Notes: a model not told the origin generated them from the sequence alone. 34,181 nucleotides of DNA from an uncultured Phocaeicola sp. (GCA_958434805.1 CAUBDX010000031.1:1-34181); one strand, 5' to 3'; positions 16,807 to 25,886 are shown, counted from the first letter of the stretch. A program made the numbers and translations.

Positions 16807-17280
16807 ATGAAGAAGATTCTGTTCATTCTGTTTTGCTCGGTTGCATCCATCGGTGTATCGGCACAAACCGGAAAGGTTTCAGTAAATGCCGGATTCCTTT
16901 TTGCAAGTACAGTGAATGCCACTTTGGGTTATGAGTATCCGCTTTCATACGGAAATGCGGTCGAAGTATATGGTGAGGTCGGGAATCACTGGCAGAAGCC
17001 GGTATGTCACAATTTCTGGAAAGGATATTTCTGGGATGGCGGTATGGTTTACAAGCACCGTCTGGCACGGTACAAGAACGGCATGATACGCCTTCGTCTG
17101 GGGCCTCAGTTCGGTGCGGTACAGAAGAAGTTCTTCTTCGGACTGGAGGCCGGATTTGAATACAGCTATGTGTTCCGCAGCGGACTGGAGTTCTCTGTCA
17201 TACAGAAGAACAATGTGAACTTCCTGCATGGGGATACCTTCCGCAACGGTCTGCTGTTGGGTATAAAGATTCCTTTCTGA
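16807..17280 (+). CDS. Small exported, probably outer-membrane beta-barrel protein at the TraO position
   Basis: This 157-residue protein has a cleavable signal peptide (ILFILFCSVASIGVSAQ). The rest shows alternating aromatic/polar strands rich in Gly and Tyr (GYEYPLSYGNAVEVYGEVGN, MIRLRLGPQFG, FFFGLEAGFEYSYVFRSGLE). It ends in a terminal Phe (LLLGIKIPF), a common outer-membrane-protein ending. CTnDOT elements encode TraO directly after traN, so it may be the TraO equivalent. It is shorter than the TraO proteins I recall (about 190 residues) and no signature is certain. Confidence 0.68.
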   Translation: MKKILFILFCSVASIGVSAQTGKVSVNAGFLFASTVNATLGYEYPLSYGNAVEVYGEVGNHWQKPVCHNFWKGYFWDGGMVYKHRLARYKNGMIRLRLGPQFGAVQKKFFFGLEAGFEYSYVFRSGLEFSVIQKNNVNFLHGDTFRNGLLLGIKIPF

Positions 17281-17300
17281 CAATATAAATCTTACGGCGT

Positions 17301-19610
17301 ATGGCATTTGAGGAGACAAGGGAACAGCAGCAGATGTACAACTACTTCAGGAGCTGCATCTATATATTTCTGATTATTGAAATCATCATGAACCTGCCTG
17401 TTACGGCTGACAACAGGGTTACTCAGTTCGTACTCGACCTGCTGGCACGGTTCAGGGTATTCAATTCCGTATCGGGATGCAAGGTGGCCGAACTGATATG
17501 CATCTGTATTGTCTGTATCGGTACAAAAGCAGAAAAGTCCCTGAAGTTCAATGTAAGGACAATGGTCATCTATCCGGTACTGGCCGGTCTGACACTTGTA
17601 GGGCTTTGTTTTGTATTCCATGGCATGAGTTTCGGATTCAGCTGGCTGGGATTTCCGGCCAACCGTCTTCTGTATGCGGTATGTTCGGTGGTGGGTACCA
17701 TGCTGGTGCATCAGGGACTGGACGGTATTGCCAAGTATTACAACTACAAGGTTGGTGAGGACCGTTTCAACTTTGAGAACGAATCGTTCCAGCAGTCGGA
17801 AACACTGGTCAGCAATGATTACTCGGTGAACATTCCGATGATATACTACTGGAAAAAGAAGATGCACAAAGGATGGATCAATATCATCAATCCGTTCCGT
17901 GGTACGATTGTACTGGGTACGCCGGGTTCGGGTAAGTCTTTCGGTATCATTGACCCGTTCATCAGGCAGCACTCTGCAAAAGGATTTGCGATGATGGTAT
18001 ATGACTTCAAGTTTCCGACACTTGCACAGACGCTTTTCTATCAGTACTGCAAGAACAGGAAAGCCGGTAAACTGCCTCAGAACTGCGGATTCCGTATAGT
18101 AAATTTTACCGATGTGGAATACTCCAACCGTATCAATCCGATTCAGCGGAAATATATCCCGGACCTGGCTGCCGCTTCTGAAACGGCGGCTACTCTTTTG
18201 GCCTCGCTCAACAAGGGAGGTGGGGAGAAGAAGGGCGGTTCGGAAGCCTTCTTCACCAACTCTGCGGAAAACTTCCTGGCTGCCATCATCTATTTCTTTG
18301 TTAACTTCCATCCGGTCGGGTTCAGGAACGGAAAGAAGCTCAGACGCTTCATATCACTGGAGGGAAAGAAACTGGAGATTGTCATACGCAACTGGGATGA
18401 CTTCAATGCCATAGACAAGGACGGCAATGTGGTGCTTGACTTCGTGGATGAGAACGGTAATGACGTATCGACTGACGAGGACAGTATGTTTGTGGACCTG
18501 AACGGATACAGCTATAAGGACAGAACAGGCAGGAAGATACTGATTCAGAGGTGCTGGTATGAGGACGAGCATGGCAATGAGGTGGAGCCGGACACTGTAA
18601 CCGGCGAGTTCTCGGATATGCCGCATGTGCTTTCATTCTTGGGAAGGCCATACGACCAGGTATTCAATATCCTGATGCAGGATGACAGGATTGCTTCGCT
18701 GATGGCTCCTTTCAAGAGTGCTTACGAGAACAAGGCCAATGACCAGCTGGAAGGTATGGTCGGTACGCTACGTGTGAATGCCGCACGCCTTGTTTCTCCG
18801 GAAGCTTACTGGGTATTCACCGGGGATGATTTCGACCTGAAGATTTCTGACAAGGCTAATCCGAGCTATCTGGTAATAGCAAATGACCCGGAAAAGGAAC
18901 AGGTTATCGGCTCGCTGAATGCACTAGTTCTGAACCGACTGATTACAAGGGTGAACTCAAAGGGTAACATCCCGGTAAGTATCATAGTGGACGAGCTTCC
19001 GACACTGTACTTTCACAAGATAGACCGTCTTATCGGTACGGCACGCTCCAACAAGGTAGCCGTAACTTTAGGTTTCCAGGAGCTTCCACAGCTGGAAGCT
19101 GACTACGGCAAGGTCGGTATGCAGAAGATTATCACTACCTGCGGTAATATCTTCATGGGTGCGGCACGTAACAAGGAGACGCTGGAGTGGGCACAGAATG
19201 ATGTGTTCGGAAAGGCAAAGCAGACTTCACGTTCCATTTCCATCAATGACCACAAGGTATCAACCACAATCTCTGAGAAGATGGACTTTCTGGTTCCTGC
19301 AGCAAAGATTGCGGATATGGCTACCGGATGGCTGGCCGGACAGGCGGCACGTGACTTTACGGCTACCGATGACAGTATGCTTGACCATTTTGACATCGAA
19401 CAGTCGGAAGAGTTCAAGACTACCAAGTATTTCTGCAAGACACACTTTGATATGAAAAAGATTAAGGACGAGGAAAAGCACTATGTTTCTCTTCCAAAAA
19501 TATATGAGTTCAAGAATGACAAAGAGAAGGAAATCCTGCTCAACCGTAATTTCAAGCGTGTGAACCAGGAAGTGGAGGATATGGTAAAGGAACTTCTCGG
19601 TATCAGCTAA
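17301..19610 (+). CDS. VirD4/TraG-family type IV coupling protein
   Basis: This 769-residue ATPase probably links the relaxosome to the T4SS channel. About four membrane segments lie in residues 10-160 (CIYIFLIIEIIMNLPV, VAELICICIVCIG, YPVLAGLTLVGLCFVF, LYAVCSVVGTMLVHQ). Walker A GTPGSGKS follows at 206-213 and Walker B SIIVDELP near 560-567, then a TARSNKVAVTLGFQELPQL segment typical of coupling proteins. Residues about 371-433 are an acidic insertion with repeated D-x-(D/N)-G-N turns. CTnDOT encodes its coupling protein (MobC) in the mobilisation region; here it lies inside the transfer operon, before traX. No relaxase is visible in the window. Confidence 0.9.
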   Translation: MAFEETREQQQMYNYFRSCIYIFLIIEIIMNLPVTADNRVTQFVLDLLARFRVFNSVSGCKVAELICICIVCIGTKAEKSLKFNVRTMVIYPVLAGLTLVGLCFVFHGMSFGFSWLGFPANRLLYAVCSVVGTMLVHQGLDGIAKYYNYKVGEDRFNFENESFQQSETLVSNDYSVNIPMIYYWKKKMHKGWINIINPFRGTIVLGTPGSGKSFGIIDPFIRQHSAKGFAMMVYDFKFPTLAQTLFYQYCKNRKAGKLPQNCGFRIVNFTDVEYSNRINPIQRKYIPDLAAASETAATLLASLNKGGGEKKGGSEAFFTNSAENFLAAIIYFFVNFHPVGFRNGKKLRRFISLEGKKLEIVIRNWDDFNAIDKDGNVVLDFVDENGNDVSTDEDSMFVDLNGYSYKDRTGRKILIQRCWYEDEHGNEVEPDTVTGEFSDMPHVLSFLGRPYDQVFNILMQDDRIASLMAPFKSAYENKANDQLEGMVGTLRVNAARLVSPEAYWVFTGDDFDLKISDKANPSYLVIANDPEKEQVIGSLNALVLNRLITRVNSKGNIPVSIIVDELPTLYFHKIDRLIGTARSNKVAVTLGFQELPQLEADYGKVGMQKIITTCGNIFMGAARNKETLEWAQNDVFGKAKQTSRSISINDHKVSTTISEKMDFLVPAAKIADMATGWLAGQAARDFTATDDSMLDHFDIEQSEEFKTTKYFCKTHFDMKKIKDEEKHYVSLPKIYEFKNDKEKEILLNRNFKRVNQEVEDMVKELLGIS

Positions 19611-19621
19611 ACATATAGCCT

Positions 19622-20305
19622 ATGAATATGACCTTAAAACCGGCATTCGGACTTAGCGGCAGTGCCCTGAAAGTCATTGCCATGATTTCCATGGTGATAG
19701 ACCACGTTGCTCTCTATCTGATGGAGCACGGTACCGTATTATACGAAACGATGCGCTGTGTAGGGCGCATCGCTTTTCCTGTATTTGCCTTCCTGATTGC
19801 GGAAGGGTTTATTCATACAAGAAGCAGGTACAGGTATTTCTTTACTCTGCTGGGCTTTGCCGTAATCAGTGAAATACCATGGTATCTGCTTAATGGAGCT
19901 GACGGGACACATAATGTGATGTTTACACTGGCCTTAGGAGTGGCCACGCTCATAGTTCTTGAAAATCTTCTGCAACGTAGTATGGTGCTGGGATTTCTTT
20001 GGACACTTGGCATGGCCGGACTCGCTTTATGGCTTGGAGTGGATTATGAGTGGAGAGGTATTATTGTAATCGGTATCTTTTACCTTTATAATATTCTGCT
20101 GAATATAGATAAAAACTATCGCTATTCAAGCCTTATATTTTGTTATTTCATAATGAGCTATTATGGTATAATTGGTACAATCTTTGCCATTTATATAATA
20201 TATCTATATAATACCTTTAGAGGATTTATAAATATGAGTACTTTAAAGTATATATTCTATTTATTTTATCCACTCCATCTTTATATTCTATTATTCTTTA
20301 CCTAA
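19622..20305 (+). CDS. traX: TraX family membrane protein
   Basis: This 227-residue polytopic membrane protein starts with SGSALKVIAMISMVIDHVAL and CVGRIAFPVFAFLIAEGF, both hallmark TraX stretches, and ends with the typical KYIFYLFYPLHLYILLFF. TraX of plasmid F acetylates pilin; in Bacteroidota elements the substrate is not known to me. It follows the coupling protein after 11 bases. From about base 20070 the DNA becomes much more AT-rich although the protein remains family-like to its end. Its last 15 bases overlap the end of the convergent NTPase gene, with no terminator between. Confidence 0.85.
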   Translation: MNMTLKPAFGLSGSALKVIAMISMVIDHVALYLMEHGTVLYETMRCVGRIAFPVFAFLIAEGFIHTRSRYRYFFTLLGFAVISEIPWYLLNGADGTHNVMFTLALGVATLIVLENLLQRSMVLGFLWTLGMAGLALWLGVDYEWRGIIVIGIFYLYNILLNIDKNYRYSSLIFCYFIMSYYGIIGTIFAIYIIYLYNTFRGFINMSTLKYIFYLFYPLHLYILLFFT

Positions 20306-23300
20306 TATCTTTACATTAATATTCCCATCATAAAATAAGTCTATTTCATGTTCTGCAAATTTTTCTGGAATTTCTGGCATATCTTTAGATTTTGAAGTTA
20401 TAATTCTACGCTCATAAATACGATGATATAATTTTACGTTATATATATTTAAAATAGCATCTACTATATCTTTTCTTAAGTAGAAGAAATGATCTGATCC
20501 ATTTATAAAATATTCCGAAACTTTCTCATTATTATAATAGTATGTCATAGTTTTTAGGTCAAATGTAAGTCCAATTCTTCTTACTATTATCGGGTTTAAA
20601 CAGAAAAAATTATTATAACTAAAACGATTTGTATTCCAACTAGAAAAATCATATTCAGCCATTATTGAAGGAAGAGAATCGTTATCAAAATCATCATACT
20701 CTTCCGTAAATTCTAGTAATCTCCAACCTAATTCTCCAGCAAATGCATGGTCATGGTCTATTACATCATGTATATAGAACTTAGAAACATCTTCTATTCC
20801 CAAATCTGATGGAACTAACTGGCTAGTTCCTGACATATATAGATTTGCATAGCGATTTTCTATATTTTGATTGCAGTATCCCTTTAACAATATCCAGTCA
20901 CCTTCATTTCTTGGTAGTTTTTTTATAAAATAATTTCTCATATCCTCAATACTACTTGCTTTTATCCACTCAGGTAAATCTGATAAATTACGGGGCATAT
21001 AACTTTTAGTTATTAGGGACCTTAAAGGTTTAAAACAAGGAGAAGAAGGATCAATATCAATAATGGATGAACGAAATGTTCCTTTATATTCATTCTCAAT
21101 ATATAAATTTAACATCATCCAGCCATATAGCTCCATTAAAGCATGACGCCCATACTTATAAGCATAGTTACACTTTTGATTTCTTCTATATTTAGAATTC
21201 TCGTTTTCTTTTGTTTGTAGTTCAGTATAGAATTCTTCATCATACCCTAATTCAAGTATTCTTGTTAATAGCATTCCAAATACTTCTTCCTCTGTAAAAT
21301 TAGGATCATGCTTATATGAATAAGCATATAAAGGTCTGATATTAAATTTTTCATAATCATAATCATAAATCTGATAAAAAGAGAAATTTTCTATATCAGA
21401 TTGCCTCCAAAATTCATCTCTATTTTTGTAAAGTATATTTCTATCATAACTCTGACCATATAAATCCTCCCCATAACTATACAAAGTTTCTAAATCGTCC
21501 AACAATACAATATGATTAGAATTATAATTAGCTAGATAATCCTCTAAAATAGAAATACAATTATTTATAGTCGATGTCTCCTTTGCTCTCAATCCAATAC
21601 CTGTTACTATAGATATAATTGATTCAAATATAAAAGGATCTTTTATTGAAAGTAATTTCTGACAAAATATTAAATTACTATTATCTTGTTCAACCCAATA
21701 AAATAATTGAGAATGATATTTCTTTCGGTATTCCATATCTGTAATACCACATAAAAGAGTTGCAAGAGTTATAATATCTTCTATCTCAAAATGCTTAGTC
21801 CAATACCTATCTGATAATAAATCTTTTTCATGCTCTAAAACACTATAATTTGAAAATTGGAAATTCCAAAACAAATCAAACTCCTTAGACGTAAGATTAA
21901 GAAAGAAAGGTACGAACAGAGAAATATATTTTAGATTTGACTGATTATACACTCTTTTGAATAAACTGTTACATATTTTCTCTTTTATAGAAGAAGTGAG
22001 ATTATTCTTTTCTATTAAAGTTATAAGAGCTTTTCGTCCCGATTCAGAAGCGATAATAATATCCAAATGGTCCATAGAAGATATTATAACATTCTCATTA
22101 GGCATAAGTTCATACCATTCTTTGTGAAATTTCAAAGGCACTAAATAGAATAAACTTTTGGATATATCTTCTGCTAATGTATGTCTGTTGATTCCATATA
22201 AATAGTCTTTATTACGTTCTATAAAGTTACAAAAGTCCTTTGCATCATTGTATTTATCCAATATTGATTTTGCAATATGATAGCCAGCAACCATATCATA
22301 TGAAAACTGTATTTGTTCTTCATTTCCAACTCTATCTAGCAAAAAACACATACCTTCATCCAGGAATTTCTCAGTATCCTCTTCAAAAACAGATGCAAAA
22401 TCAGTATAGAAATTTAAACAACGATTATTCCTTTCCCAAATTAGCTGAGAAATTTTATTGAGATTACTTTCAATTTTAAATCTTTTAAATCTATCACTTC
22501 TACCGTTGTGTGTGGCAATCATATTCAATAATTGTTCACTATAATCTTTCATACATGAAGCTAAAGAATAGTCATTTAATTCAAAGTCACATCTCCCACG
22601 ATTAGTTATACAAAAAACTTTAAGAAGTAGAGGATTATTAAAAACACCACTACTGATAATATTTGTTGGATGTATATTGTATTTTTTAAAGTATCTTTCC
22701 GTCGCTTTGTCTAAATCTTTTTCTTCTATTCCATTTAGATGAACAAAATTATTAACTTCAGTGTATTTTTTACGTCCATATATTACTTCTATATACTCAT
22801 CTTTCTCTCGACATGTGGTAATAAATAGAAGATTTTTTCTTTCTGTTATTTTTCTCCTTAAAGGTGGCAGTTCATCTTTCCAACGTTGTTCATTTGGTGC
22901 ACTTTCATTTAATCCATCAATAATAATAGGAAACTTACAATGAAAGATTTCTCCCATAAAGTTCATGGAATCAAATATGTCATCAATCAAAGTTCCTTGT
23001 GGCAAGTTTAAAATCTCTAAAAGTTTACTCTCACAACTACTACAATTCCTAAATTGAGAACCAGTAAGAAATAATATAGGAAGCCCTCTATTTAACATGT
23101 TATTCGCAAGAGAACAAGCAAAATGAGTTTTCCCATAACCAGCTTCTGCAAATATAGAAAAATCCTTTTGGCATAACAGTTTGATTAGAGACCATAAACA
23201 ATCATCTTTATCATCTGAACTTCCTGTCAATTTGTTTTCTAAAAAGTGTATACGATCTACTAACTCATGTAAAGAATAGTCAATATTATTTCTTTTATTC

Positions 23301-24256
23301 TTTTTCAACATTAAACCTATTTCTTTATTGAGCAAATCTACACGTTCTCTCCTCTTTACGACATACTCATTAATAAGGATAAATATTTCTTTTATATATT
23401 CAGGAGAATCTTTTAATATTGATAAGAATGAATATAATTGTTCTATTATATTATATCTAATATGTATATCATTAATATAGCTTTCCTTAAACGTATCTGA
23501 TAGATATTCATATCCCCAAAGAGTTTCATCAAGAACTGTTTTTTTCTTATCGTCAATTAAGTGATTGTACAATGAAGTTATTCTATTACTTAAATTCTGC
23601 TGAGCTATATCTTCGTCAACAATGGATAATAATGACTTCTCAAATTCAGTTGGAGTATGAAGGTCAACGTCAAACTTAGTTTCCAAACATGACAATGTAT
23701 CCTTTGATATTCGATCAAATAATTCTTTTCCAATAAATTTCACACCAAAATAGTACTGAAAAATACCATTATACCTGACTGGATTATCTATATAAAAATG
23801 TTCAAAGATGTCTTTATGCCATGATTCAAATAAACAATCATTCTTAATAACTTGAAGTTTTTCAATAAGGGTATCCCATTGTTTTTGCACAAAACAACCG
23901 GGACTACAAACAATCCATAATTTAGTCTTAGCACGATAATCAATAGTTTTTTTAAAACCTTTTACTAATTCACTTATATGGTTTGCATCTAAAGGTGAGT
24001 TTTCCTTATCTTTAACTGCTTTCCAATATTTAGCCTGCCACCCTATAACATCACCTATTGAAAAGTTTATTCCAGCATATTCTATTGGCTTATTTAATTC
24101 TATGTAAAATTCCGATCCAGGCGTATTGTAAAAATAACTAACAGTCCCACATTCGCCAAATTTGTGAATCGCAATGTGGAAACAAAATTTTTCAAATGAC
24201 TTATCTTCATCATCTGGAAGTTGAGCCAATTTATCCCAATCTATTCTAACCGACAT
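20291..24256 (-). CDS. Large STAND/NACHT-like NTPase with N-terminal PD-(D/E)XK-like nuclease domain
   Basis: This 1321-residue protein is probably a defence sensor-effector. Residues 1-170 resemble an Mrr/restriction-endonuclease-like fold: NTPGSEFYIEL (acidic E49), then IGWQAKYWK (Q74-x-K76, the QxK variant), then a WIVCSPGCF strand. The NTPase module has Walker A AEAGYGKT (370-377), a Walker B-like IIIDGLNES (D447) and a sensor-like LLFITTCRE. The remaining roughly 700 residues are helical and aromatic-rich without a motif I can name, as expected for the variable sensor part of STAND proteins such as Avs. The start overlaps the radical SAM gene by 11 bases, so the two are co-translated. 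The DNA is strikingly AT-rich. A defence role is inferred; nuclease activity is not proven by the motif alone. Confidence 0.78.
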   Translation of the reverse strand: MSVRIDWDKLAQLPDDEDKSFEKFCFHIAIHKFGECGTVSYFYNTPGSEFYIELNKPIEYAGINFSIGDVIGWQAKYWKAVKDKENSPLDANHISELVKGFKKTIDYRAKTKLWIVCSPGCFVQKQWDTLIEKLQVIKNDCLFESWHKDIFEHFYIDNPVRYNGIFQYYFGVKFIGKELFDRISKDTLSCLETKFDVDLHTPTEFEKSLLSIVDEDIAQQNLSNRITSLYNHLIDDKKKTVLDETLWGYEYLSDTFKESYINDIHIRYNIIEQLYSFLSILKDSPEYIKEIFILINEYVVKRRERVDLLNKEIGLMLKKNKRNNIDYSLHELVDRIHFLENKLTGSSDDKDDCLWSLIKLLCQKDFSIFAEAGYGKTHFACSLANNMLNRGLPILFLTGSQFRNCSSCESKLLEILNLPQGTLIDDIFDSMNFMGEIFHCKFPIIIDGLNESAPNEQRWKDELPPLRRKITERKNLLFITTCREKDEYIEVIYGRKKYTEVNNFVHLNGIEEKDLDKATERYFKKYNIHPTNIISSGVFNNPLLLKVFCITNRGRCDFELNDYSLASCMKDYSEQLLNMIATHNGRSDRFKRFKIESNLNKISQLIWERNNRCLNFYTDFASVFEEDTEKFLDEGMCFLLDRVGNEEQIQFSYDMVAGYHIAKSILDKYNDAKDFCNFIERNKDYLYGINRHTLAEDISKSLFYLVPLKFHKEWYELMPNENVIISSMDHLDIIIASESGRKALITLIEKNNLTSSIKEKICNSLFKRVYNQSNLKYISLFVPFFLNLTSKEFDLFWNFQFSNYSVLEHEKDLLSDRYWTKHFEIEDIITLATLLCGITDMEYRKKYHSQLFYWVEQDNSNLIFCQKLLSIKDPFIFESIISIVTGIGLRAKETSTINNCISILEDYLANYNSNHIVLLDDLETLYSYGEDLYGQSYDRNILYKNRDEFWRQSDIENFSFYQIYDYDYEKFNIRPLYAYSYKHDPNFTEEEVFGMLLTRILELGYDEEFYTELQTKENENSKYRRNQKCNYAYKYGRHALMELYGWMMLNLYIENEYKGTFRSSIIDIDPSSPCFKPLRSLITKSYMPRNLSDLPEWIKASSIEDMRNYFIKKLPRNEGDWILLKGYCNQNIENRYANLYMSGTSQLVPSDLGIEDVSKFYIHDVIDHDHAFAGELGWRLLEFTEEYDDFDNDSLPSIMAEYDFSSWNTNRFSYNNFFCLNPIIVRRIGLTFDLKTMTYYYNNEKVSEYFINGSDHFFYLRKDIVDAILNIYNVKLYHRIYERRIITSKSKDMPEIPEKFAEHEIDLFYDGNINVKILGKE

Positions 24257-25274
24257 AGCAAGTTGTTATTTCTGGATAATATGAACAGCATCCACGGCAT
24301 TGTTTATGCGAAGGACAATCTGCTCTTCTACATTTATTTTTGTTTTTTATACGGTAGACTTTTAATTTATCCAACCATATATCATAAAAATCATATTCTC
24401 GTAAATTAAACGAATCATGAGAATTATTACTAAATGAACAAGGTGAAACATTTAAATTGTGATCAATATATACGGAAAAAAATCCGCCTTCACATGTATC
24501 TATCAAATCTGAAGAAATATCTGTATGATATAATAGCATAGGAACAAAACATGCATCGAAACCTATTTTAGGTCTAATAATATTTTTTTGCCCTATTTTT
24601 TTTAAGAATTCATTCAAATTATAATCATCCTTTAAAATATTATCAATATTTGCTCTCCCAGCAGGTTTATATGTAAGAAAGATAATAGCATTAATGCCTT
24701 TAAAATATTTATTTTTCTCTCCACTAACAATACTTATGGCTTCTTTAATATTCTGAGACGAAAGTACATAATGTATATTGACTCTTATATTTTCCTTAAT
24801 AAGTAAGGATACTTTATCAAAAAAAATATCATCAATTGAAGTTATTGATAATGCAACCGCCCCTATTTTATTTTTAAGTTCTTTACATAATTCAGAGGTT
24901 AAATTTAAACCATTTGTTGTAAAATTGGGAACAATGCCATGTTCTAAAGTCTTGTCAATAATAGATAAAAAATCAGGATGTTCTAAAGGTTCTCCACCGC
25001 CTATAGCGACTTGAAAAACATTTCCATATTTATGGTGATTCATAGAATCTAAAATATAGCAATAATCTTCAATACTCATAAATTCCTGATTAGGTTTACT
25101 ATTCTTATAACAGAATGAGCATCCTTTTGTACAGTGATTTGATATAGAGATATCTGCTAATTCTGGAACTGGTGCAAAAATAGGATTATCATTTATTGTC
25201 TTACCCCAACGTAATGTTATTCCTGTTTTTGCATCTCCAACAAAATTATAGTTTCCAATGTGTCTTCTTAACAT
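24246..25274 (-). CDS. Radical SAM enzyme with SPASM-like C-terminal cysteine cluster
   Basis: This 342-residue protein has the radical SAM motif C48-x3-C52-x2-C55 (CTKGCSFCY) and GGGEP at 92-96, which binds SAM. NFTTNG and a YKPAGRA segment are typical of SPASM-type enzymes. The C-terminal third has many cysteines: C242, C261, C279, C315, C320, C326, C329, C330 and C339. These can hold auxiliary iron-sulfur clusters of the kind used in peptide or protein modification. The start codon shares one base with the upstream stop (TAATG), and its end overlaps the NTPase start by 11 bases. The obvious candidate substrate is the small protein encoded just upstream, though the NTPase itself is also possible. 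The substrate assignment is inference. Confidence 0.88.
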   Translation of the reverse strand: MLRRHIGNYNFVGDAKTGITLRWGKTINDNPIFAPVPELADISISNHCTKGCSFCYKNSKPNQEFMSIEDYCYILDSMNHHKYGNVFQVAIGGGEPLEHPDFLSIIDKTLEHGIVPNFTTNGLNLTSELCKELKNKIGAVALSITSIDDIFFDKVSLLIKENIRVNIHYVLSSQNIKEAISIVSGEKNKYFKGINAIIFLTYKPAGRANIDNILKDDYNLNEFLKKIGQKNIIRPKIGFDACFVPMLLYHTDISSDLIDTCEGGFFSVYIDHNLNVSPCSFSNNSHDSFNLREYDFYDIWLDKLKVYRIKNKNKCRRADCPSHKQCRGCCSYYPEITTCYVG

Positions 25275-25672
25275 TAATACTGTTCTACTTGTGTTACGCC
25301 AAATCCATTTATTAATTCACTAAGTTTGTTTCTATAAATGAGTTCACCTCTTATATAGTTAAACAATTCCTCTTTATTCATTTTTAGAGGATCTGTATTA
25401 TCTCCATTTTCTTCTAGCATTTGTTTTGTCATACACGTACCATCATCATCGGCAAACTCAATTAAGTAAGAATAGATTTCATGATTATGAAGATAATTAA
25501 CAGTTCCGTTTTCTAATAAAAAGTCTCTAAGAGCTTCAGCCAGCCTAACTGTATCTTTCATTGTGTCTATTTTATCCCAATGTTTCAAGAAACAATTTAC
25601 AATATCAACGTCCATAGTTAATATATAACTTACTGAACTGCTGTTGGTAACAAAATCACTACGAATTTTCAT
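25274..25672 (-). CDS. Small protein with N-terminal DFVTNSSS motif, candidate substrate or partner of the radical SAM enzyme
   Basis: This 132-residue acidic protein starts MKIRSDFVTNSSSVSYIL. A start of the form F-V-(T/S)-N-S-S-S is, from memory, shared by many otherwise unrelated bacterial and phage proteins, with no function I can name. After the motif the protein is helical and acidic (EFADDDGTCMTKQMLEENGD), with a single Cys. It has no signal peptide and no double-Gly leader site. It is the first gene of the three-gene minus-strand operon and its stop overlaps the radical SAM start. The serine run, or another part, may be modified; this is inference. It may alternatively be an antitoxin-like or sensing subunit. 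Confidence 0.72.
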   Translation of the reverse strand: MKIRSDFVTNSSSVSYILTMDVDIVNCFLKHWDKIDTMKDTVRLAEALRDFLLENGTVNYLHNHEIYSYLIEFADDDGTCMTKQMLEENGDNTDPLKMNKEELFNYIRGELIYRNKLSELINGFGVTQVEQY

Positions 25673-25761
25673 TTTTAATATTTTTCTTTTATGTTGATTG
25701 AAAATATTGCTTATAAATCTTATACATTTCCAATGTTTATTATCAAATATATTTCAACTCT

Positions 25762-25792
25762 CAAAGTTAATATTTAATTATCATAATCACAA
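25762..25792 (-). promoter_or_regulatory. Promoter of the small protein-radical SAM-NTPase operon
   Basis: Read on the minus strand, TAACTTTG (25762-25769) matches the -7 consensus TAnnTTTG. TTG at 25790-25792 lies 20 bases upstream, the usual -33 spacing in Bacteroidota. A second -7-like TATATTTG lies at 25744-25751. The gap 25673-25886 otherwise holds only AT-rich DNA, so the operon appears to have its own promoter. Confidence 0.6.
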
Positions 25793-25886
25793 TTCATAAA
25801 TTTAGTATTATAAGAAAATGATTCTAATTTATAAATATCTAGGCGGTAATATCAATAATCTATTATAATATATGCTACTTAGTACA

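Noticed and set aside
17292..18311. 339-residue open frame on the minus strand opposite the coupling protein gene
   Set aside because: It lies opposite the membrane and Walker A region of a clear VirD4-like ATPase, and its translation shows no domain, signal or sensible composition.
19622..20305. TraX as a truncated or fused gene because of its AT-rich end
   Set aside because: The translation ends with the usual TraX-type FYLFYPLHL segment, so the gene is complete despite the composition shift.
24246..25274. Radical SAM gene as a viperin (antiviral nucleotide maker)
   Set aside because: The protein has a Cys-rich SPASM-like C-terminus and a GRA motif typical of peptide-modifying enzymes, which viperins lack, and no nucleotide kinase lies beside it.
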